DNA of 64,000 bases from JBOGOC01 sp050747525. Its GTDB lineage: Bacteria; Acidobacteriota; Polarisedimenticolia; JACPZX01; DASXTC01. The notes below the pieces were generated by a model. That model was not told where the DNA came from. It made no database searches and saw only the letters and a program-made list of their open reading frames with translations. Below are positions 16,234-27,281 of this stretch, piece by piece (the stretch's first letter is position 1; every line of letters begins with the position of its first letter). Location: the NCBI GenBank assembly GCA_050747525.1, contig JBOGOC010000102.1, positions 1 through 64,000 of the forward strand, in the 5' to 3' direction. The position numbers were made by a program, and so were the translations under genes.

Positions 16234-17262
16234 GTGAAGCTGCTGGTCACGGGCGGGTGCGGCTTCATCGGGTCCAACTTCGTGCGCCGGATGCTGGAGC
16301 GGACCGCCCGACGGCCCGCCTACACGATCGTGAACTTCGACCTGCTCACCTACGCGGGCAATCTCCAGAACCTCGACGGGCTGCCCGACGACGCCGCGCG
16401 CCGGCACCGCTTCGTGCGCGGCGACATCGCCGACCGGGCCGCGGTCGAACAGGCGATGGGGGAAGGGATCGAGGCGGTGGTGAACTTCGCGGCCGAGTCC
16501 CACGTGGATCGCAGCATCGAGGAGGCGGGGGCCTTCGTCCGGACCAACGTCCTGGGGACCCAGACCCTGCTGGACGCCGCCCGCCGGGCCGGCGTGAAGC
16601 GGTTCGTGCAGGTGTCCACCGACGAAGTGTACGGCGCGCTGGAGCTGGACTCCCCGGGTCGCTTCACCGAGGCCACGCCGCTGGCGCCGCGATCGCCCTA
16701 TGCCGCCAGCAAGGCCGCGGCCGACCTGCTGGCGCAGGCCGCGTTCATCACCCACGGGCTGCCGGTGATCCTCACCCGGTGCTCCAACAACTACGGGCCG
16801 TATCAGTTTCCCGAGAAGTTCCTTCCCCAGATGATCCTGAACTCCCTGCAGGGGACGCCGCTCCCCATCTACGGCGACGGCCTGTACGTGCGCGACTGGC
16901 TGCACGTGGACGATCACTGCGCCGCCATCGAGGCGGCCCTGGAGCGCGGGACCCCGGGGCACGTGTACAACATCGGCGGCGACGCCGAGTACGCCAACGT
17001 CGAAGTGGCGAAGGCGGTGCTGCGGCTGACGGGGCGACCCGAATCCCTGCTGAAGCGCGTGGCGGATCGTCCTGCCCACGATCGACGGTATGCTATCGAT
17101 GCGACACGCGCACGGACGGAGCTGGGATGGCGCCCGGCCCGGACATTCGAACGGGGGCTGGAGTCCACGGTAGAGTGGTACCGCGGTCACGAGGCGTGGT
17201 GGCGGCGCATCGTATCGGGGGAGTACATGGTGGATCGGGCCCAGGCGCGCCTGCAGGGCTGA
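16234..17262 (+). CDS. rmlB: dTDP-glucose 4,6-dehydratase
   Basis: A 342-residue extended short-chain dehydrogenase with a GTG start. The NAD-binding motif GGCGFIGSNF is at the N-terminus, followed by the STDEVYG motif and the catalytic SPYAASK(A) motif. The C-terminal residues match the RmlB substrate domain (RCSNNYGPYQFPEK). It converts dTDP-glucose to dTDP-4-keto-6-deoxyglucose. It is the last gene of the rml operon and abuts ackA, which converges from the other strand. Confidence 0.93.
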   Translation: MKLLVTGGCGFIGSNFVRRMLERTARRPAYTIVNFDLLTYAGNLQNLDGLPDDAARRHRFVRGDIADRAAVEQAMGEGIEAVVNFAAESHVDRSIEEAGAFVRTNVLGTQTLLDAARRAGVKRFVQVSTDEVYGALELDSPGRFTEATPLAPRSPYAASKAAADLLAQAAFITHGLPVILTRCSNNYGPYQFPEKFLPQMILNSLQGTPLPIYGDGLYVRDWLHVDDHCAAIEAALERGTPGHVYNIGGDAEYANVEVAKAVLRLTGRPESLLKRVADRPAHDRRYAIDATRARTELGWRPARTFERGLESTVEWYRGHEAWWRRIVSGEYMVDRAQARLQG

Positions 17263-18495
17263 TCACGTCGCCACCGCCCGATACGCATCCCGGGCGATGA
17301 GCAGCTCTTCGTTGGTGGGGATGACCCACACCGCGGCCCGGCTGGACGGGTCGGAGATGATCCCCTCGGCCCCGTTCACCATGGCCTCGTTCTTCGCCAG
17401 GTCGAGCCGCAGGCCGAGCCAGTCGAGCCCGTCCATGATCTGGGCGCGAACGGCGGCGGCGTTCTCGCCGATCCCTCCGGTGAACACGATGGCGTCCGCC
17501 CCGTTCAGAGCGGCCACGTACGCCCCGATGTACTTGCGCGCCCGGTAGCAGAAGACGTCGATGGCCAGCGACGCGCGCCGGTCCTGATGCTCGCGCCGCT
17601 CCTCGAGCAGCTCCCGCATGTCGTTGGTGAGCCCCGAGATGCCCAGCAGCCCCGACTGCCTGTTGAGGATGTCGTCCACCGCCTGCAGGGTGATCCCCTC
17701 CTTCACCACGAGGTACTCCACGATGGCCGGGTCGACGTCGCCGGACCGCGTGCCCATGACCAGCCCCTCCCCCGGCGTCAGGCCCATCGAGGTGTCGCGC
17801 GAGCGCCCGCCCGAGATGGCGCAGATGGAGCAGCCGTTCCCCAGGTGCAGGGTGATGATCCGCACGCGCTCGCGCGGGATCTCCGTCAGCGTGCGGTAGC
17901 GGTAGGCGACGTAGCGGTGCGACGTGCCGTGAAACCCGTAGCGGCGCACCTTGTAGCGCCGGTAGAACTGGTAGGGGATGGCGTAGATGTAGGAAGTCTC
18001 GGGCATCCGCGCGTGAAACGCCGTGTCGAACACCGCCACCTGGGGCACACCGGGCCCCAGCGCCATGCGCACCGCCCGTATGCCGGACAGGTTGGCCGGG
18101 TTGTGCAGGGGAGCCAGCTCGATGCAGTCCTCGATCCCCTGCAGCACCGTGTCGTCGATGACCACCGAGGACGTGAACCGCTCCCCGCCGTGCACCACGC
18201 GGTGCCCCACGACTTCGATGTCGGCCAGCGTGCGTATCCCGTCGATCCCCGTCTCGGGGCTGACGATCCATTCGAGGATGTGGTCCACCGCGGAGCGGTG
18301 GTCACGGAAGGGCTCGGCCAGCTTCTGGGTTCCGGCCTTGTCGCTCCAGAGGGTGATGAGCGACTGGCTTCCGAGCCGCTCGAACATCCCGCGGGCCTCC
18401 AGGACGTCCTGGTTGCGCGCGATCCGATCGTGGTCGGTCCGGATGACCTGGAACTTGAGTGAGGAGCTGCCGCAGTTCAGGACCAGGACGTGCAT
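17263..18495 (-). CDS. ackA: Acetate kinase
   Basis: A 410-residue protein, close to the usual 400. Family motifs are clear: the N-terminal phosphate-binding segment (LVLNCGSSSLKFQVI), the substrate segment HRVVHGGERF, FDTAFH, and the ATP-binding region (TLHLGNGCSICAI). It interconverts acetyl-phosphate plus ADP with acetate plus ATP. Phosphoketolase, which makes acetyl-phosphate, is encoded on the other strand 0.7 kb away, so the two probably form one fermentation or overflow route. Confidence 0.95.
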   Translation of the reverse strand: MHVLVLNCGSSSLKFQVIRTDHDRIARNQDVLEARGMFERLGSQSLITLWSDKAGTQKLAEPFRDHRSAVDHILEWIVSPETGIDGIRTLADIEVVGHRVVHGGERFTSSVVIDDTVLQGIEDCIELAPLHNPANLSGIRAVRMALGPGVPQVAVFDTAFHARMPETSYIYAIPYQFYRRYKVRRYGFHGTSHRYVAYRYRTLTEIPRERVRIITLHLGNGCSICAISGGRSRDTSMGLTPGEGLVMGTRSGDVDPAIVEYLVVKEGITLQAVDDILNRQSGLLGISGLTNDMRELLEERREHQDRRASLAIDVFCYRARKYIGAYVAALNGADAIVFTGGIGENAAAVRAQIMDGLDWLGLRLDLAKNEAMVNGAEGIISDPSSRAAVWVIPTNEELLIARDAYRAVAT

Positions 18496-18507
18496 CGCCT
18501 TCCCCGA

Positions 18508-18541
18508 AGGCCGTGAGCCACGCGCGGCGGGCTCACGGCCT
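18508..18541. terminator. 12-bp hairpin between two minus-strand genes
   Basis: Bases 18508-18519 pair with 18530-18541 around a 10-base loop. On the minus strand the hairpin follows the stop codon at 18557 and precedes the ackA start at 18495, as expected of a terminator separating the two genes. There is no U-tract. Confidence 0.5.
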
Positions 18542-18556
18542 CCGGAGAATCAGCCG

Positions 18557-19153
18557 TTAGTAGTTCTGTTTCTGGCCCGAGGGTGGATCGACCGAAATGA
18601 GGAGCGCCTCGGTGTAGGTCACGTTGATCTGGTCACCTGGTTTGAGCCTGTCCAGGCGGGCCTTGTCGTCGACGTTCAACGTGACATCCTTGCCTTCCGG
18701 AGTCACGACGGTAACAGTGCCGTCTTCCTTGTCGATCGACTTCACCTGGACCCGCACGTTGGTCTTCCGAGAGATCGCGGAGCCGCCCGGCACGTTGGCG
18801 GCCTTCTCGGTCTCACTCATGGTGAGCGGCTGGCCTGGCTCGCTCATGCTCAGGGCGAAGGCCTCGGCGTAGCGCGCGGTTATCTTGTCACCAACCTTCA
18901 GAGAGTCGAACCGCTTGAACTCCTCGGGGACGGTGATCGTCTCGGTGCGGCCGCTGGGGCCTTTGAGCGTGACCATGCGGTTGGCCTTGTCGATCGCAGT
19001 GATGGTGGCCGTGACCGTGGTCACATTCTCCATTTCAGCGGAGGCGGGCTGCTGGGTCTGCTTCGCCGGCTCTTCTTCCTGCGCGGACAGGATGGAGACG
19101 GAGACGCCAGCCACGAGCAGGATGACGAGAGGAAGGATAGAGAAACGTCGCAT
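18557..19153 (-). CDS. Exported protein with two tandem copies of a small beta domain
   Basis: A 198-residue protein starting at an ATG (19153) with an AAGGAG ribosome site. Residues 1-23 form a signal peptide (RRFSILPLVILLVAGVSVSI). Two related units follow: TVTATITAIDKANRMVTLKG with LKVGDKITARYAEAFAL, and RVQVKSIDKEDGTVTVVTPE with LKPGDQINVTYTEALLI. The units look like the OB-like or DUF5666-type beta domains found in exported proteins. The function is unknown. It is divergent from phosphoketolase. Confidence 0.75.
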   Translation of the reverse strand: MRRFSILPLVILLVAGVSVSILSAQEEEPAKQTQQPASAEMENVTTVTATITAIDKANRMVTLKGPSGRTETITVPEEFKRFDSLKVGDKITARYAEAFALSMSEPGQPLTMSETEKAANVPGGSAISRKTNVRVQVKSIDKEDGTVTVVTPEGKDVTLNVDDKARLDRLKPGDQINVTYTEALLISVDPPSGQKQNY

Positions 19154-19218
19154 TCCAGAATCTCCTTCGAAAAAACGGGGCTCCTCGATCATCCTTGCAC
19201 ACCAGGCGGCTTGCTGGC

Positions 19219-21612
19219 ATGCCCGTCCCGTCCAGGGTTAGACTTCGAGCCGTGGACACCCTCTCTCATCAGGAGCTTCGGGGGCTCGACGATTACTGGC
19301 GGGCCTGCAATTACCTGGCTGCGGGGATGATCTACCTCCAGGACAACCCCCTCCTGAGTGAACCGCTCGAGACGCGCCACATCAAGAGGAGGCTCCTGGG
19401 GCACTGGGGGTCCAGCCCGGGGCTGTCCTTCGTGTACGTGCACGCCAACCGGCTGATCGTGCGCGAGGACCTGGACGCCATCTTCATCGCCGGGCCGGGG
19501 CACGGCGCGCCGGGGGTTCTGGGGCCGTGCTACCTGGAGGGGACCTACAGCGAAGTCTACCAGGACAAGGGAGAGGATGAGGAAGGCCTGCGACGGTTCT
19601 TCAAGCAGTTCTCCTTCCCGGGCGGGATCGGCAGCCACTGCACTCCCGAGACGCCCGGCTCCATCCACGAAGGAGGCGAGCTGGGCTACAGCCTCTCGCA
19701 CGCCATTGGCGCGGCCTTCGACAACCCCGATCTGCTGGTGGTGGCGGTGGTGGGGGACGGCGAGGCGGAGACCGGCCCGCTGGCCACCGCGTGGCATGGG
19801 AGCAAGTTCCTTCACCCCGGGCGGGACGGCGCCGTGCTGCCGGTGCTGCACCTCAACGGGTACAAGATCGACAACCCCACTCTGCTGGCGCGCATCCCCC
19901 GCGAAGAGCTGGAGAGCCTGCTGCGCGGCTACGGATGGACGCCCCACTTCGTGGAAGGGAGCGAGCCGGAGCCGATGCACCAGGCCATGGCCGCGGCCAT
20001 GGATCGATGCCTCGCGGAGATCCGGGACATCCAGCGCCGCGCCCGGTCGGGAGGGACCGCGGCGCGCGCTCGATGGCCGATGATCGTGCTGCGCTCTCCC
20101 AAGGGGTGGACCGGGCCGAAGGAATACGGTGGGCATCGGATCGAAGGAACCTGGCGCAGCCATCAGGTCCCGCTGGGCGGCGTGCACACCGACCCGGGCC
20201 AGCTGCGGGCGCTCGAAGGTTGGCTGCGGAGCTACGAGCCGCACAGGCTCTTCGACGGCAAGGGGCGCCTGCGCGAGGACCTGCGCCGCCTGGCCCCACG
20301 CGGCGCGCGGCGGATGAGCGCCAACCCTCACGCCAACGGAGGGCTGCTGAGGCGCCCTCTGCACCTGCCGTCATTCCAGGACTACGGCGTGCAGGTGGCC
20401 CGGCCCGGCGCCGCCGAGGATGAGAACACGCGTCCGCTGGGGCGGTTCCTGCGCGACGTGATGAAGCTCAACCCGTCGACGTTCCGCGTGTTCGGCCCTG
20501 ACGAGACGACGTCCAACAAGCTGGACGCCCTTTACGAGGTCACCGGCAAGCTCTGGCTGGCGGAGCGCCTTCCTCAGGACGACGACGGCGGCCGGCTGTC
20601 GCCCGACGGGCGCGTCATCGAGATGCTTTCCGAGCACACGCTGGAGGGGTTCCTGGAAGGGTACGTCCTCACCGGACGCCACGGGTTCTTCTCCACCTAC
20701 GAAGCGTTCGTGCACGTCGTGGACTCCATGTTCAACCAGCACGCCAAGTGGCTCGACATCGCCAACGACATCGCCTGGCGCGCCCCCGTGGCCTCCGTGA
20801 ACCTGCTCATCACGTCCACGGTGTGGCGCCAGGACCACAACGGGTTCACGCACCAGGATCCCGGGTTCCTCGACGTGGTGGTGAACAAGAGCCCCGAGGT
20901 GACGCGTGTCTACCTGCCTCCCGACGTGAACACCCTGCTGAGCGTGGCCGACCACTGCCTGCGCAGCACCGGGTTCATCAACGTCATCGTGGCGGACAAG
21001 CAGAAGCACCTGCAGTTCATGGACATGGACAGCGCCATCGAGCACTGCACCCGGGGGATCGGCAGATGGGGCTGGGCCAGCACCGACGAGGGGCTCGAGC
21101 CCGACCTGGTCATGGTCTCGTGCGGAGACATCCCCACGCAGGAGGCTCTGGCCGCGACCTGGCATCTGCGCCACTTGTTTCCCGGGCTGAGGATCCGCTT
21201 CGTGAACGTGGTGGACCTGTTCCGGCTGCAGCCCCCGTCGGAGCATCCGCACGGCATGCCGGATCGCGACTTCGACGCCCTGTTCACGAAAGACCGGCCG
21301 GTCATCTTCAACTTCCACGGCTACCCGTGGCTGATCCACCGGCTGGCCTACCGCCGCGCCAACCACGACAACATCCACGTGCGGGGCTACAAGGAGAAGG
21401 GGAACATCAACACGCCGCTCGAGCTGGCCATCAACAACCAGATCGATCGGTTCAGCCTGGCCATCGACGCCATCGATCGCGTGCCGGGGCTGGCCGTCAA
21501 GGGTGCCCGGCCCAGGGAGACGCTTGTCGAGATGAGGGCGGCATGCGTCGCCTACGCGCACGAGCACGGCATCGACAAGCCCGAGGAAGCGGGATGGAGG
21601 TGGCCGGGGTAG
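19219..21612 (+). CDS. xfp: Xylulose-5-phosphate/fructose-6-phosphate phosphoketolase
   Basis: About 797 residues, the normal family length. Typical motifs include GPGHGAPGV, the ThDP-binding GDGEAETGPLATAWH, and HLNGYKIDNPT. The enzyme splits xylulose-5-P or fructose-6-P with phosphate into acetyl-phosphate and an aldose phosphate, using thiamine diphosphate. Acetate kinase nearby can convert the product to acetate with ATP gain. The start is uncertain between the ATG at 19219 and an in-frame GTG at 19252; conserved sequence begins at LSHQELRGLDDYWRA. Confidence 0.95.
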   Translation: MPVPSRVRLRAVDTLSHQELRGLDDYWRACNYLAAGMIYLQDNPLLSEPLETRHIKRRLLGHWGSSPGLSFVYVHANRLIVREDLDAIFIAGPGHGAPGVLGPCYLEGTYSEVYQDKGEDEEGLRRFFKQFSFPGGIGSHCTPETPGSIHEGGELGYSLSHAIGAAFDNPDLLVVAVVGDGEAETGPLATAWHGSKFLHPGRDGAVLPVLHLNGYKIDNPTLLARIPREELESLLRGYGWTPHFVEGSEPEPMHQAMAAAMDRCLAEIRDIQRRARSGGTAARARWPMIVLRSPKGWTGPKEYGGHRIEGTWRSHQVPLGGVHTDPGQLRALEGWLRSYEPHRLFDGKGRLREDLRRLAPRGARRMSANPHANGGLLRRPLHLPSFQDYGVQVARPGAAEDENTRPLGRFLRDVMKLNPSTFRVFGPDETTSNKLDALYEVTGKLWLAERLPQDDDGGRLSPDGRVIEMLSEHTLEGFLEGYVLTGRHGFFSTYEAFVHVVDSMFNQHAKWLDIANDIAWRAPVASVNLLITSTVWRQDHNGFTHQDPGFLDVVVNKSPEVTRVYLPPDVNTLLSVADHCLRSTGFINVIVADKQKHLQFMDMDSAIEHCTRGIGRWGWASTDEGLEPDLVMVSCGDIPTQEALAATWHLRHLFPGLRIRFVNVVDLFRLQPPSEHPHGMPDRDFDALFTKDRPVIFNFHGYPWLIHRLAYRRANHDNIHVRGYKEKGNINTPLELAINNQIDRFSLAIDAIDRVPGLAVKGARPRETLVEMRAACVAYAHEHGIDKPEEAGWRWPG

Positions 21613-21628
21613 GCAGGCTACCCCGGCC
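21602..21628. terminator. Perfect 11-bp hairpin overlapping the phosphoketolase stop codon
   Basis: Bases 21602-21612 pair perfectly with 21618-21628 around the loop GCAGG. The left arm contains the TAG stop of the plus-strand gene. The right arm ends 7 bases before the stop of the converging minus-strand gene, so the hairpin can end transcription from both sides. Confidence 0.65.
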
Positions 21629-21635
21629 GTTGGCG

Positions 21636-22379
21636 CTACTGCTGGGGCTCCGTCAGCACGGTGGTGGGGACGCACATGAAGTTGGACGATCCGATCCTCA
21701 TGGTGTCCGGGATGCCAATCTGGCTGTCGAAGAAGATGTGCTGGACGGGGGGCTTGGATCCGGGCGAGGCCTTGTAACAGGTCAGGCTCGCCTCGTCGGC
21801 TATCGCCGGCGTGCTCTCTTCACCGGTGGTGATGGTGGCGGGGCTGCAGAAGTACTTCGGCTGCACGACCGTCACCGATTCCGTGTGGAAGTCATCTTCC
21901 AGCGTCGCATCGACGTCGAGGGCGTCCCCCGTCGCCACGTAGCACTTGAAGGGGCTGACTCCGTCCGGCGCACCGTCCCCCTGTTTCCAGGTGGGCAGCG
22001 CCGCCAGCCGTGCGGTGGTGATCCCGATGGTCTGGGTGCCGAACTGGTTCTGGATCCTGATGTCCTTCTTCCCTATCGGGCTGGAGTTCGAGACAGGGTA
22101 CAGGGTCAGGTGATTGGACGGTGCCGTGGCCTGGATGAACGTCCCATCCGCGAGCTCGACCGACACCGGATTGCAGAACCACTGCGCGTTGTGAACCCGC
22201 ACGTCGGGGTCTCCCCCGAACGCATCGTTTATGACGGAGGGGCGTGCCTGCTCGACGAAGATTTCCTGAGCCTGATAGCACTTGTAGGCATCCGTCGCGA
22301 ACACTCCATGAGACGAGACGGCCAGAGCAGCCAGGCCGGCCAGTCCAAAGGCCTTCCACCGACTTCGTATGTGCGCCAT
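21636..22379 (-). CDS. Exported protein with repeated Cys-containing units
   Basis: A 247-residue protein with a GGAGGAGCCC ribosome site and a signal peptide (AFGLAGLAALAVSSHGVFA). It shows a repeating pattern of a K-C-Y or T-C-Y start and an F-C-x-P end: YKCYQAQ with QWFCNP, FKCYVAT with KYFCSP, LTCYKAS with FMCVPT. Each unit has two cysteines, probably one disulfide per unit. I have seen such proteins only as hypothetical exported proteins of high-GC environmental bacteria; the function is unknown. Confidence 0.75.
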   Translation of the reverse strand: MAHIRSRWKAFGLAGLAALAVSSHGVFATDAYKCYQAQEIFVEQARPSVINDAFGGDPDVRVHNAQWFCNPVSVELADGTFIQATAPSNHLTLYPVSNSSPIGKKDIRIQNQFGTQTIGITTARLAALPTWKQGDGAPDGVSPFKCYVATGDALDVDATLEDDFHTESVTVVQPKYFCSPATITTGEESTPAIADEASLTCYKASPGSKPPVQHIFFDSQIGIPDTMRIGSSNFMCVPTTVLTEPQQ

Positions 22380-22471
22380 GGGCTCCTCCACATATGAACA
22401 AGTGAATGGATAGGGATGCCAGCGGTCCGGCGCAAGACGAAACAAGCACGATGGTGCGGGTGTCGGGCTTG

Positions 22472-24760
<2,289 letters not shown>

Positions 24761-24880
24761 AAAAGCTCCAGTTGGCCGGATGGTGAATGAACTACGGGCC
24801 CGAAATGCCAGGCGGGAGCCGTCCGGGCCCTTCGATCAGACGATCATTAGACGCGGTGGAGCGGAAAAAGTTGCGGGAAG

Positions 24881-25258
24881 TTATGCGGTTCCGCCAGTCA
24901 GCTCCTTGAGCGCCTTGCGCACGTCTTCCATGTTCACCTCGTGGTCGGGCTGCTTCCACACCGCCTTGCCCGCCTCGTCGCGGATGACCAGGCCATGATT
25001 CTTGAACCCGAGCTCCTTGACGGCGTCTTTCCCTTCCTGCGTGGTGGCGTCCACGTTCTTGCCGATCACCTTGCCGGGGAACTCACCCTCGAGCCCGCTC
25101 ACGGCGGGCTTCAGCTTTGCGCAGACCATTCAGCCAGGCAGGTAGTAATAGGTAACCGTCAGCTTCCCCGCGGGCTGGCTCTGAGGGGCCGCCGCCAGAA
25201 GTCCCACGGCCAGCAGCGCCAGCATCCCCGAAGCGAACAGCAGTCTCGTGACCTTCAT
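24881..25258 (-). CDS. Predicted selenoprotein: exported thioredoxin-like protein with U-x-x-C
   Basis: The ATG at 25258 opens a signal peptide (MKVTRLLFASGMLALLAVGL) and then a thioredoxin-like first strand (KLTVTYYYLPG). Codon 43 is TGA (25130-25132), and the frame continues 82 codons to 24881. Reading TGA as selenocysteine gives Sec43-M-V-Cys46 at the tip of the first strand, the position of the catalytic C-x-x-C in thioredoxins. The fold then continues (FPGKVIGKNVDATTQEG, then VKELGFKNHGLVIRD). A perfect 7-bp hairpin follows the TGA. Without readthrough the product would be a bare signal peptide plus one strand. The protein should act as a periplasmic thiol redox protein. It is divergent from the VWFA gene across 73 bases. 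Confidence 0.82.
25092..25110 (-). promoter_or_regulatory. Candidate bacterial SECIS hairpin for the gene at 24881-25258
   Basis: On the minus strand AGCCCGC pairs perfectly with GCGGGCT around the loop CGTGA. The loop begins 27 bases after the TGA and has G as its second base. The 7-bp stem, short G-containing loop and distance all fit the bacterial SECIS pattern. Confidence 0.65.
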
Positions 25259-25331
25259 GGGCCCTCCTTGTGTAGCCAGGGGTGCAATTCTACGCCAAAT
25301 GGGCGTAGGATGTTGCCGGCGGGAGGATCCG

Positions 25332-27281
25332 ATGCTCACCCGAAATCTGCTTCTGGCGTCCCTGATGCTGGCCGTGGGATGGATGGCCACGGCTTCCGAC
25401 GGGCAGAATGAGCCGGGAAAGCGCTCCATCAAGAAGGAAATCGTCAAGGTCCGTCTCGTCACCCTGGACGTCGCGGTGTTCGACGGAAAGGACCGCACGG
25501 TCCCCGACCTGCAGGCGGCCGACTTCGATCTCTTCGTGGACGGGAGGCGCGTGCCGATCGACACGTTCGATCCGAGCTGCCCCTCGGGCGGCCTCGAGAG
25601 CCCGCGCGGGGGATGGACCAAAGCTTGGGCGGAGCCCCCCGCAGGCGCCCCGGAGGACCCCCGCCGCATTATCTTTGTGTTCGACTACCTGCACCTGCCG
25701 GGCGTGAAGTCGACCGACGGAACCCCCATGATGGCTCACTACATCGCCATCCGGCAGCTCATGCGCGCGCTGCGGGAGCTCCCCGAGGCCAACGAGGAGA
25801 TCATGCTGGCCGTCCTGGACGGGGGCCTGCGCGTCGAGCAGCCCTTCACCGCCAGCCGCGCGGCCACGCTGGCCACGCTCGCCCGGATGGAAAAGGACGT
25901 GACGCTCTACGCGGGCCACTTCGATCACGCCACGGAAGACCCCATGTTCACCGGGCTGAACGCCCTGATCGATCTGGTGGACACGGTCGAAGGCTCCAAG
26001 GCGGCCGTCATCTTCACGGGAGGCCGCGGGCCGGGCGACCTCTACGACCCCGACTATCGCGCCCTGGGGGATCACGCCAGTCTCGCCCGCGTGTCGTTCT
26101 ATCCGATTGATTGTTCGGGCTTGCGGGACAACGGGAGGGCGGCCTCCCCGTTCCGGTGAAGGAACTGCCCGCCCGGAGGTCCTCCGGGCTTCGAGAGGCT
26201 GGCCAGCGAGACGGGCGGCCGCTTGGCCAGGAACACCAACGACCTCTCTCTCGCCTATGCCCATGCCAGACGCGAGCTGAGCTGCCGCTACACGCTCGGG
26301 TTCTACGATGAGCGCCCCGAAGAAGAGCGGTCCCACGACGTGCGCGTCAGGGTGAAGCGGCCAGGGCTTCGGGTATCGTATCCGGGCGGCTACGCCTTCC
26401 GCTCCGAGGAAAAGAAGCGCACCTCCCTGTTGACCGCCGCCTTCATCGCGCCAGCCATGTTCGAGAACGGCTTCGTCCGCGTGCACATTTTCCCCATCAA
26501 GCCGACCGGCAAGCGGACGTGGGACTGCCGGGTCGCGCTGGAGTTCCCGCTTCCGGTGAAGGACGGGGAGACCGTGGAGCGCCAGTTCGCCGTGTTCGTG
26601 CGCAAGGACAGCCGGAAGGTGACCAGCTTCGACCGGAGGATCCAGGTGAAGGCGGGAGAGGGGAACGGCGGATTGCGAAGAGTTTCCTTCTCGCAGCCCG
26701 TGGAGCTGCTCGCGGGGACCTACACCGTGACGGCCATCGTGGGCGATCCCGAGCGCGAGAGACCCTATGCCTCCAGCGCCCAGGTGGTCGTGCCTCCCGT
26801 CCCCGACGGTGACGTGTTCCTCGTCCCCCCGGTGCTCGGCAGGCAGGCCATGCACGATGTCGTGGTGCAGGCCATGGCCGATGACGCGCGCAAGAAGACC
26901 TCGGACGAGTTGGCGAAGGACGATCGGGTGGGCGACGCGGGCACCTTCATGCCGCTTCTCGTACAGAGCGTGACGCCCGCGGACCGCGTGATGGTGATGA
27001 CTCAGGTGTGCGCCAAGGGCCGGGGCGCCGCCGATCCGGGGCGGTCCATCAGCCGGGCCATCGACGCGGAATCCGGGACCGCCGCGTTCCGCTGGGACGA
27101 CGCGCCGCTCGAGATCGAGGCGGGCGAGGGCCTGACCTGCGAGCCTCTCCTCGAGGTCCTGCCCATCGCGTATCTGTCCCCCGGCGACTACGTGTTCAGG
27201 GCGTCGCTGGGCAAGGAGGGCCGCAAGGATCCCGTTCCTCTCGCGGTGCCGTTCATCGTGGAAGCCGGACGGACGCCGTGA
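25332..27281 (+). CDS. Predicted selenoprotein: exported VWFA-domain protein with U-x-x-C
   Basis: The ATG at 25332 has a GGGAGG ribosome site and a signal peptide (LLLASLMLAVGWMATA). Residues from about 38 match the acidobacterial VWFA-related domain (VRLVTLDVAVFDG, PDLQAADFDLFVDGRRVP, FVFDYLHLPG). An in-frame TGA at 26157-26159 is codon 276. The same frame continues with the expected next segment of the domain (FERLASETGGRLARNTNDLS, CRYTLGFYDE) and about 300 further residues, giving 649 residues in all. Reading TGA as selenocysteine gives Sec276-R-N-Cys279 in the linker after FYPIDCSGL. A hairpin with loop GGTCC follows at SECIS distance. A simple nonsense mutation is the alternative, but the coding quality on both sides is intact. 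The function is unknown. It is followed by an overlapping kelch gene (GTGA). Confidence 0.75.
26171..26189 (+). promoter_or_regulatory. Candidate bacterial SECIS hairpin for the VWFA gene
   Basis: GCCCGGA at 26171-26177 pairs perfectly with TCCGGGC at 26183-26189 around the loop GGTCC. The loop begins 19 bases after the TGA. The GGUC start of the loop resembles the well-studied fdhF SECIS of Escherichia coli (from memory of that element). Confidence 0.7.
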
